Assembly: GCA_947254895.1 (NCBI GenBank)
Contig: CAMYEY010000085.1
Coordinates: 1-5,543 of the forward strand
DNA from: an uncultured Clostridia bacterium
GTDB lineage: Bacteria > Bacillota > Clostridia > Saccharofermentanales > DTU023
DNA length: 5,543 nt
Direction: 5' to 3'
Positions 1 through 5,543 of the stretch are shown piece after piece (the first letter of the stretch is position 1; every line of letters starts with the position of its first letter). The position numbers and the translations under genes are program-made. The notes under the pieces were generated by a model, which was not told the origin of the DNA, made no database searches, and saw nothing but the letters and a program-made list of their open reading frames with translations.

Positions 1-1
1 A

Positions 2-1042
2 ATTAGGACTGAAAGAGAATACATAAATCGTGGTGAAGATGCTGTCTGGTATTTGAGATTTAATAATAATAGCAGATTACAAACAATGGTCGTTGAACTG
101 TTGATTAGGGCAAACACATTATCCTTTGGGCAAAATCAGCTTAAATCGATGATTTTCATAGGCCAAAAAGATTGGCAGACCGTACGTTTAACGATTAGGC
201 CCAGCCATTCCGGTCCCTTTAACATTCAAAACTTATCTATATCTGTTAACGATATATTTGGTTTTTTCAGGCTGAAACTCTATACAGGCACAGAGTTGGA
301 CATGCCTAATATCTATGTTCTACCGCTGGAAGAGGGTAGCCCTAATTACCGAGACTATCTCAGTCGCCAGCTAGAAGCTGGAGCTTTTCCTGCCGGTAAA
401 AGTCAGATCTTGATGGATGAAATCGACCGTTTTAGGTCTATGGAACCGGGTGACTCCCTCAAGCTTATCCACTGGAAATTATCAGCAAAAATGCAGGAGT
501 GGATGGTCAAACAATTTGATAAGGAAGATGATAAGTCGGTCACCGTCCTGCTTAATTTACCTGAAATTTACTTTAAGAGTTATAACCAGGAGAGCGACCG
601 ACTCCTCCACCTTCGTGATTTTATGCTAGACCACACTTATACAGCTATTTTAATTTTTCTCAGCAGGATGGCAACGGTCCGTTTAAAGACCTATCAGCCA
701 GAATTGGTTATTGAAGAAGCGGTTCATGTTAAAGAGGCTGATCTTTTAAAAAAACAGTTAGCTTTTATACCTTATCGTCAGGTTGTTAGCTTTGAAAACC
801 AACTCCAAGATGAAAAACATGGTAATGAGCAAAATATCTTGTATGTCCTAACCTATGATTTGACCGAAAACTTGGTGACAGAGCTAAGGTCATTGAGGCC
901 ATCCCTAGGTGCTATGTTGCTTGTCTATACTGTTGATAGCCAAACCGCACTTGACCAGGCCGCCGCCTATATCAAGCAACTGGAGGATGCAGAAATCACA
1001 GTTGAAATTGCTAAATCTTATGAGGTAAATCTATATGCCTAA
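2..1042 (+). CDS. DUF58 family protein, 5'-truncated by the window edge
   Basis: The frame is open from base 2, so the gene begins upstream; the TTG at 53 is an internal codon and not a credible start. The 346 visible residues lack only the N-terminal end, which in this family normally holds a pair of membrane segments. The first visible part (RGEDAVWYLRFNNNSRL) fits the beta-rich region that follows those segments. A 'SGPFNI...DIFGFFRL' stretch follows, matching the family's 'RG...DPFGLF' pattern. The family signature is clear at bases 419-490: FRSMEPGDSLKLIHWK, then SAK and MVKQF. The C-terminal half should adopt a von Willebrand A-like fold, but the first strand reads VTVLLNLP, with no DxSxS metal-site motif. 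DUF58 proteins are commonly encoded beside MoxR ATPases and transglutaminase-like membrane proteins, and the next gene is one. A role in envelope or secreted-protein function is inference; no reaction can be assigned. Confidence 0.88.
   Translation: MRTEREYINRGEDAVWYLRFNNNSRLQTMVVELLIRANTLSFGQNQLKSMIFIGQKDWQTVRLTIRPSHSGPFNIQNLSISVNDIFGFFRLKLYTGTELDMPNIYVLPLEEGSPNYRDYLSRQLEAGAFPAGKSQILMDEIDRFRSMEPGDSLKLIHWKLSAKMQEWMVKQFDKEDDKSVTVLLNLPEIYFKSYNQESDRLLHLRDFMLDHTYTAILIFLSRMATVRLKTYQPELVIEEAVHVKEADLLKKQLAFIPYRQVVSFENQLQDEKHGNEQNILYVLTYDLTENLVTELRSLRPSLGAMLLVYTVDSQTALDQAAAYIKQLEDAEITVEIAKSYEVNLYA
1022..1026 (+). promoter_or_regulatory. Ribosome binding site of the transglutaminase-like gene
   Basis: GAGGT lies 8 bases before the ATG at 1035 and inside the last codons of the DUF58 gene. 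It supports that ATG as the start and implies that translation of the two overlapping genes is coupled. Confidence 0.7.
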
Positions 1043-3458
1043 ACAAAACTTTGCCTCGATAGAACTCAATAAAAAATCCTCAAACCAGGACCAGGCTAGG
1101 GGAGACCTAATCAAAAGAATTTTTGATAGTTTGATCTATAGTGCTGTCGCTTATCTCTTTTCTGTACTCTGGTTTAAGCAAGTCACGCAGAGCCTACACC
1201 TCAATTTTACCCCCACTTACATGTGGGAAATTAAACTGATCATCCTAATTGTATTTGCTGTTTTCGTAAATCTACCACGCTTAGCTCGTTTAGCTATATT
1301 GGGCCTGGTCTTTATAGTAGCAGCAGCTGGTATTCTTTTCCGATCCTCTTTTGGGGCTCCTATCTATGAATTTTACACTATAAATTCATCTGCCTTAGTG
1401 GAGTCCTACAAGTGGCTAACTGCTTCAGGTCAGCATTTACCTGAGGCTTTGCCTCGCTATTTGGCTTATGGTTCAATTCTGTTTTCCTTGTTCCTGATCT
1501 ATATTAAGCCTATGCCGATTATCCTCACCTTAATTTGGCTAATACCCTATTTGGTGGCTTTTCAAAATAGTCTATCGAGTTTTAGTCTGTTATACTTTTT
1601 AGCAGGTCTAGCATGTGTTTTAGTCACTTTTGCTCGCCAATCTAATTTTTCCTCAACTTGGAGAAAAACTTGGCAGATGCCTCCTATCTTTTTGATTGCA
1701 ATTATTTTAGTTGTCATATTTTTCCTCCAAAGCTTTATACCAACAGACATTTTCTATAATAGTAAAATAAATCGGATGCTCGACCAGGCGATTAAATCTA
1801 AACAGAATATGCCGGATACGGTTCGCTACTTTGAATTTTCAATTAAGGATGTCGGTTTTTATCCCCAAGATGTCCACCTTGGTGGTCCGGTTGAAAAGCA
1901 AAATCAACCTTTCATGAGGGTTACAGGTCCTAATAGGCCTATTTACCTTAGAGGGGCTATTTTTAATGAGTTTGAAAAAAATATTTGGCATGCCTCCCCC
2001 ATGACTGAGAATTTTCTTTTTTACAATGAAGATCCCATCAAACAACAATTAGCAGCTTTTCAAAATAGGTCAAAGGATACAAACGAAGATCCTAGTTTTG
2101 ATCGCTATTTTAGCCCGGCTGACATTATTATTGAACCTATTTTTACACCGATTCAAGCTGTTTTCCATGCTGGTAAACCTGAGCAAATTACTAGCCTAGC
2201 TAGGGACCAGCAGGTGACCGGACCAGGTGCTGACCCCTTGCGCTTTTATTTCAATACAGATGGGCAGATCTATGCTTCTCGCCAAATCGGTCTAGATGGC
2301 TATCTCGTTAAAGGACAGATGGTCAACCTGGCTGCCAACCCAAAATACCTCCAAGATTTAGTAAGTGATACCGAAGCAGGTTTGGTTCACTTTAGTGAGC
2401 AAAAACTGATCAACAAGCGAGACTATAAGGATTTCCTAATCGAACATGAACCAAACCTAGCCAATCTCATTAATGATCCATCACTAGGACAAGCTGGCAA
2501 ATTAAAAGCTATCATCGACTATCTTGCCAATAATTTTAGCTACGACCTATCTGTTGCAGAGATTTCTGATGACCAAGATTTATTTGAAGACTTTATCCTT
2601 AACCACAAAGGCTACTGTACTTACTTTGCTACCGCACTGACGATTTTAGCCCGTCAAGCTGGCTTTGAAGCACGTTATGTAGAGGGTTTCTTAGTGCCGG
2701 GCATGATCAAGCAAAACATAGCTAGCAAAGACTACCAGCGGTTAGTAACGAGTGACCAGGCCCATGCTTGGACAGAAATAAAAACAGAGGAGTTAGGTTG
2801 GTTAGCCTTTGATGCAACCCCTGACGGTAGTCTGGACGAGTTAAGCAGGGATAGGGAAGAGGAAGAGCAAGAAGAAGCTGAGCAAAATAAAAATCCAACT
2901 CAGCCGTCAAGCAAGCCCACAAATCCACCGCATGTAACGACCAGTCCAGCCGCGAAAGTATCAGAAAAGGAAAATCAGGACCAGGTTGTTCGCGGCTATA
3001 TTATCCCCCAGTGGCTGCTTATCATAGCTGCAATATCTGCTTTACTAGCATTAGCGATTGTATTTTGTCTCGTAAGACTTAAACACCTTAAAAACCGACA
3101 TGATATCTCTTGGCTATCTGATAAATTCTCTGGAGAAAATAAGGAAATTATAACCTATATCTGGTTAGATTTAAAAAATCTCTATGCTCTTCAGGATGGA
3201 CGGGATATTGCTACAGGACAAACGATCCTCATGGCCATAAGGCAAATGCAGCAAACTTTTAACTGGAAACCAGATTTAACCTTCCAGGCATATGAAGCGA
3301 TTGAAGCCGCTCTTTATGCGGAAAATGAAGTTGCAGAAAATCAAATTAAAGCCCTACTCTCTATCTACCAGCAGGCTGAAAATATCTGCAAGCTTAGAAC
3401 ACCAAAGTTCAAGTGGTTTTTTAGCCGTTTCCTTTTCGGATCAGAGCCTGATCTGTGA
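1035..3458 (+). CDS. Membrane protein with extracytoplasmic transglutaminase-like domain (TgpA-type architecture)
   Basis: This 807-residue protein has about seven hydrophobic segments in its first 235 residues (near 29-48, 65-80, 84-102, 142-157, 159-177, 182-199 and 215-233). A large soluble region of about 425 residues follows, then a final membrane segment at about 660-682 and a C-terminal tail of about 125 residues, probably cytoplasmic and resembling DUF4129. The transglutaminase core is near 500-597. Its triad is visible: Cys528 in KGYCTYFATALTILAR, His577 in DQAHAWTEI and Asp593 in GWLAFDATPDG. An intact triad means it could be a cysteine peptidase, transglutaminase or related acyl-transfer enzyme; the substrate is unknown. 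Between the core and the last membrane segment is a linker that is first acidic (Glu-rich, from 606) and then Pro/Thr/Ser-rich, suggesting a flexible stalk. The start at 1035 is supported by GAGGT. The ATG overlaps the DUF58 stop by 8 bases, so the two are surely cotranscribed. The pairing with DUF58 matches the common MoxR-DUF58-transglutaminase gene set. Fold and family are confident; biological role is not. Confidence 0.9.
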   Translation: MPKQNFASIELNKKSSNQDQARGDLIKRIFDSLIYSAVAYLFSVLWFKQVTQSLHLNFTPTYMWEIKLIILIVFAVFVNLPRLARLAILGLVFIVAAAGILFRSSFGAPIYEFYTINSSALVESYKWLTASGQHLPEALPRYLAYGSILFSLFLIYIKPMPIILTLIWLIPYLVAFQNSLSSFSLLYFLAGLACVLVTFARQSNFSSTWRKTWQMPPIFLIAIILVVIFFLQSFIPTDIFYNSKINRMLDQAIKSKQNMPDTVRYFEFSIKDVGFYPQDVHLGGPVEKQNQPFMRVTGPNRPIYLRGAIFNEFEKNIWHASPMTENFLFYNEDPIKQQLAAFQNRSKDTNEDPSFDRYFSPADIIIEPIFTPIQAVFHAGKPEQITSLARDQQVTGPGADPLRFYFNTDGQIYASRQIGLDGYLVKGQMVNLAANPKYLQDLVSDTEAGLVHFSEQKLINKRDYKDFLIEHEPNLANLINDPSLGQAGKLKAIIDYLANNFSYDLSVAEISDDQDLFEDFILNHKGYCTYFATALTILARQAGFEARYVEGFLVPGMIKQNIASKDYQRLVTSDQAHAWTEIKTEELGWLAFDATPDGSLDELSRDREEEEQEEAEQNKNPTQPSSKPTNPPHVTTSPAAKVSEKENQDQVVRGYIIPQWLLIIAAISALLALAIVFCLVRLKHLKNRHDISWLSDKFSGENKEIITYIWLDLKNLYALQDGRDIATGQTILMAIRQMQQTFNWKPDLTFQAYEAIEAALYAENEVAENQIKALLSIYQQAENICKLRTPKFKWFFSRFLFGSEPDL
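3437..3455 (+). other. Short hairpin at the 3' end of the transglutaminase-like gene
   Basis: CGGATCAG and CTGATCTG flank a 3-base AGC loop, giving an 8-bp stem with one G-T pair; the inner six pairs (GATCAG/CTGATC) are perfect. It ends immediately before the TGA stop at 3456. The downstream sequence is A-rich (gaaaaataattt), not a T-tract, so it is not a standard intrinsic terminator. It could slow RNA decay or ribosomes at the gene end, or be chance. Confidence 0.3.
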
Positions 3459-3477
3459 AAAATAATTTAAACTACTA

Positions 3478-3483
3478 TATAAT
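3478..3483 (+). promoter_or_regulatory. Candidate -10 box upstream of miaB
   Basis: A perfect TATAAT lies 46 bases before the miaB ATG in the only intergenic gap. The best -35 match (TGAAAA at 3456-3461, 16-base spacer) shares just three of six positions with TTGACA, and there is no extended -10 TG. The region is so AT-rich that a chance TATAAT is plausible. The position between two functionally unrelated gene pairs favours a real sigma-A-type promoter for miaB-mutS, but the evidence is moderate. Confidence 0.4.
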
Positions 3484-3519
3484 TAAGTATTAGCATGTTG
3501 TTATAAATTAAGTTTGAAT

Positions 3520-3523
3520 AGGA
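3520..3523 (+). promoter_or_regulatory. Ribosome binding site that sets the miaB start
   Basis: AGGA stands 5 bases before the ATG at 3529. The in-frame TTG at 3514 has no comparable purine-rich site upstream and would add only five residues, with this AGGA lying inside its reading frame. The ATG is therefore the better start. Confidence 0.6.
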
Positions 3524-3528
3524 ATATT

Positions 3529-5046
3529 ATGTATAAAATTTTAAAAGAAATAAATCAGAAAACAGATGAACAAGTGGATTCCCAATCTGCTTATTTAGAA
3601 AGCCTAAAAGCATATGTAGAGCAAAGTAACTTGGCCAACGGAAAAAACCAGAGCTACTTTATTCAAACTTTTGGTTGTCAACAAAATGAAAACGATAGCG
3701 AAATGATTGCGGGCATCTTAGAAGAAGTTGGTTTTATCAAAGCTGCAGATTATGAAACAGCTGATATATCAGTTGTTAATACCTGTAGTATCAGAGAAAA
3801 TGCTGATACCAGGTTATTTGGGCACCTAGGTATGTTAAAAAGGCTCAAGTCAGAGAACCCTAGTCGCATAACCCTCCTGTGTGGATGTATGATGACCCAG
3901 GACCAGCATGTTGAAAAAATCAAAAAAAGCTTCTCTTTTGTAAACTTAATATTTGGTCCCCACGACATTTACCGCTTGCCCAAACTCCTTTGGGATTCTA
4001 TTGGCAGCAATCAAAAAATCATTGCTGTTTCTAAGAAAAATCACATGGTAGAACAAGAAAAACTTCCTATTAGCCGATCAAGAAAATTTAGGGCTCTAGT
4101 ATCTATCATGTATGGTTGTGATAATTTCTGTACTTTCTGCATCGTCCCCTATACAAGGGGAAGAGAAGCTAGCAGATCTTTTTCTGCAATTCTGGATGAA
4201 GTAAAATCTTTGATAGATGATGGCTATACGGAAATTATGTTACTCGGTCAAAATGTCAATGCCTGGGGTAAGGATTTTAGAGGCATCGTCGAGGGGCCCC
4301 GAAATTTTGCCCAGCTACTTGAAGCCTTGGCCCATTTTAAGGAATTAAAGAGGATACGCTATATGAGCCCCAATCCTCGCGATATTGATCAGGAGTTGAT
4401 TGATATCATCGGTAAATATCATAATATTGAACCACATATGCATCTTCCTTTGCAGTCCGGTTCTGATGCGATTCTTAAAGCTATGCGCCGGAGGCATGAT
4501 CGGGCCAGATATCTTGATATCGTTAAGCGGTTAAAACAAGCCAGACCTGGAATTTCTCTGACAACCGATATCATCGTGGGATTTCCGGGAGAAAGCGAAG
4601 CTGATTTTTTAGATACGCTTGATGTGATGGAACAAGTTCGTTTTGATTCAGCTTTTACCTTTATATACTCCCCACGTCAGGGAACACCGGCAGCAGAATA
4701 CACCAACCAAGTAGATCAAGCTGTAGTAGAGGAACGCTTCGGTCGCTTAACCGACCTCCAGAACAGCCATAGTTTAGCAGCTAACAAAAAAATTGTAGGT
4801 CAGGTGGAAGAAGTCCTTTTGGAAGGTGTAAGCCATGGTGACCCAAATACTTTAACCGGTAGAACCGCAGATTTTAAACTAATCAATTTGAAAATAGACG
4901 ATTCTATAAAAAAAGAATTACCACAAGAGGCCTTTACAAAGGACGGTTTAAACGGTGATTACTTTGAAGGCAAGTATTGTCTGGTAAAAATGATTAAAGC
5001 AAAAACTTTCTCTATAGAAGGAGAGCTTGTGAGCTTTGTATGTTAA
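3529..5046 (+). CDS. miaB: tRNA-2-methylthio-N6-dimethylallyladenosine synthase MiaB
   Basis: MiaB is a cytoplasmic radical-SAM enzyme that adds a methylthio group to C2 of N6-isopentenyladenosine at position 37 of tRNAs reading UNN codons. It uses two [4Fe-4S] clusters and SAM. The 505-residue protein has the expected order. An N-terminal extension of about 40 residues, as in long Bacillota forms, comes first. Next is the methylthiotransferase domain with cluster ligands Cys50 (TFGCQQNENDSE), Cys86 (NTCSIRENA) and Cys120 (CGCMMTQ). The radical-SAM core follows with Cys197, Cys201 and Cys204 in YGCDNFCTFCIVPYTRGRE, and a C-terminal TRAM domain (about 422-505) ends it. The YGCDNFCTFCIVPY and GREASRS wording favours MiaB over the paralogues MtaB and RimO. 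The TRAM domain carries about 20 extra residues (near 458-480) compared with typical forms. The ATG at 3529 is chosen over TTG at 3514 on its AGGA site. The stop overlaps mutS by 7 bases, so the two share a transcript. Confidence 0.96.
   Translation: MYKILKEINQKTDEQVDSQSAYLESLKAYVEQSNLANGKNQSYFIQTFGCQQNENDSEMIAGILEEVGFIKAADYETADISVVNTCSIRENADTRLFGHLGMLKRLKSENPSRITLLCGCMMTQDQHVEKIKKSFSFVNLIFGPHDIYRLPKLLWDSIGSNQKIIAVSKKNHMVEQEKLPISRSRKFRALVSIMYGCDNFCTFCIVPYTRGREASRSFSAILDEVKSLIDDGYTEIMLLGQNVNAWGKDFRGIVEGPRNFAQLLEALAHFKELKRIRYMSPNPRDIDQELIDIIGKYHNIEPHMHLPLQSGSDAILKAMRRRHDRARYLDIVKRLKQARPGISLTTDIIVGFPGESEADFLDTLDVMEQVRFDSAFTFIYSPRQGTPAAEYTNQVDQAVVEERFGRLTDLQNSHSLAANKKIVGQVEEVLLEGVSHGDPNTLTGRTADFKLINLKIDDSIKKELPQEAFTKDGLNGDYFEGKYCLVKMIKAKTFSIEGELVSFVC
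5016..5023 (+). promoter_or_regulatory. Purine-rich site before mutS, unusually distant
   Basis: AGAAGGAG is the strongest Shine-Dalgarno-like sequence near the mutS start, but 16 bases separate it from the ATG at 5040, longer than the usual 5-10. No in-frame start codon lies at a better distance. A weaker GTGAG at 5029-5033 is 6 bases from the ATG. Initiation may depend mainly on coupling to ribosomes finishing miaB. Confidence 0.35.
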
Positions 5047-5543
5047 AATTTGCTGATTTAGAAAAAGATAAGTTAAGCCCCCTGATGCAGCAATATTTAG
5101 AGGTTAAGCTGACTTACCCAGATTGCTTGATTTTTTGTCGATTAGGGGACTTTTACGAGCTTTTTTTTGATGATGCCTTAGTGGCCGTAAAAGAGTTAGA
5201 ACTAGCCCTGACCGGACGTGACTGCGGCTTGGAAGAAAGAGCGCCCATGTGTGGAGTACCACACCATGCAGCTGACAGTTATATCCTGAGATTAGTTTCT
5301 CGCGGATACAAGATTGCCATTTTTGAGCAAGTCGAAGATCCAGCCAAGGCAGTTGGTCTTGTCAAACGAGAAGTGGTTAAACTCATCACCCCTGGTACTT
5401 TAACCGATCAAGGATATCTCGACGAACAAAAATATTCATTTCTGGCTGCCGTTTATCAGCAGGATAACTGTTACGGTTTAGCCGTTTGTGACATCACAAC
5501 AGGTCTCTTTGCTTGTTGTGAAATTGCTTACGGGGCAGCTGAA
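5040..5543 (+). CDS. mutS: DNA mismatch repair protein MutS, N-terminal part (cut by window end)
   Basis: MutS recognises base mismatches and small loops in newly replicated DNA and recruits MutL. The 168 codons here run open to the last base; full-length MutS1 proteins are about 850-900 residues, so the clamp, core and ATPase domains lie downstream. The start of domain I matches the family: LSPLMQQYLEVK, then RLGDFYELFFDDA. In this, Phe38 and Glu40 correspond to the Phe-x-Glu pair that stacks on and contacts the mismatch (Phe36/Glu38 in E. coli). APMCGVPHHA, AIFEQVEDP and LITPGTLTD follow. The connector domain begins near residue 130 (FLAAVYQQDNCYGLAVCDITTG). The Phe-x-Glu motif identifies the MutS1 mismatch-repair type rather than MutS2, which lacks this domain. 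The ATG overlaps the miaB stop (ATGTTAA), as expected of a coupled operon. Codons 41-43 contain an eight-T run. Confidence 0.96.
   Translation, partial: MLKFADLEKDKLSPLMQQYLEVKLTYPDCLIFCRLGDFYELFFDDALVAVKELELALTGRDCGLEERAPMCGVPHHAADSYILRLVSRGYKIAIFEQVEDPAKAVGLVKREVVKLITPGTLTDQGYLDEQKYSFLAAVYQQDNCYGLAVCDITTGLFACCEIAYGAAE

Noticed and set aside
417..629. 70-codon + strand open frame
   Set aside because: It lies wholly inside the DUF58 gene in another frame, with no recognisable domain.
53..1042. TTG at 53 as the start of the DUF58 gene
   Set aside because: The frame is open back to base 2 and the upstream codons continue the family-like sequence, so this is an internal codon of a truncated gene.
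1562..2048. Two minus-strand open frames (1562-1750 and 1839-2048)
   Set aside because: Both are antisense to the transglutaminase-like gene, and their translations show no family features.
2722..2928. 68-codon minus-strand open frame
   Set aside because: It is antisense to the catalytic and acidic-linker region; its Leu/Pro richness is the complement of the Glu-rich codons.
3437..3470. Intrinsic terminator after the transglutaminase-like gene
   Set aside because: The hairpin is followed by an A-rich stretch, not a T-tract, on the + strand, so the terminator pattern is incomplete.
3502..3507. Second possible -10 box (TATAAA)
   Set aside because: No -35-like sequence lies at a suitable distance, and it is a weaker match than TATAAT at 3478 in a very AT-rich gap.
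3750..3968. 72-codon minus-strand open frame
   Set aside because: It is antisense to the conserved N-terminal domain of miaB, whose coding signal is unambiguous.
4286..4303. GGGGCCCC palindrome inside miaB
   Set aside because: It is an isolated 8-base self-complementary site within conserved-frame coding sequence, with no loop or partner repeats.

Overview
The window is a gene-dense stretch of bacterial chromosome, moderately AT-rich, with all four genes on the + strand and almost no non-coding DNA. The gene order and sequence style point to a low-GC Bacillota, most likely Clostridia-like. The reasons are a long-form MiaB placed directly before MutS, purine-rich Shine-Dalgarno sites, and a DUF58 gene followed by a membrane transglutaminase gene. 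The lineage below that level is inference and cannot be fixed from this sequence.

Region 1 (bases 1-3458) is the 3' part of a probable cell-envelope operon. It starts inside a DUF58-family gene cut by the window edge. That gene overlaps by 8 bases with a gene for an 807-residue multi-pass membrane protein carrying an extracytoplasmic transglutaminase-like domain with an intact Cys528/His577/Asp593 triad. In many bacteria such genes follow a MoxR-type AAA+ ATPase gene, which would lie upstream of this window. The physiological substrate of these systems is generally unknown.

Region 2 (3459-3528) is a 70-base, very AT-rich gap and the only intergenic space. It holds a perfect TATAAT hexamer with a poor -35 box, and the ribosome binding site of the next gene. 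A short hairpin sits just before it, at the end of the transglutaminase gene, but lacks the T-tract of an intrinsic terminator. This is the most likely transcriptional boundary in the window.

Region 3 (3529-5543) is an RNA-modification and DNA-repair operon. miaB (tRNA A37 methylthiotransferase) is complete with all six cluster-binding cysteines. It overlaps by 7 bases with mutS, of which only the first 168 codons are present. The miaB-mutS pairing is a familiar arrangement in Bacillota, often continuing into mutL and miaA.

I see no RNA genes, mobile elements, CRISPR array or clearly novel system. The points that merit a second look are modest: an enlarged TRAM domain in MiaB, an eight-T homopolymer in the mismatch-binding region of mutS, loss of the usual metal-site aspartate in the DUF58 protein, and a recurrent GACCAGG heptamer.
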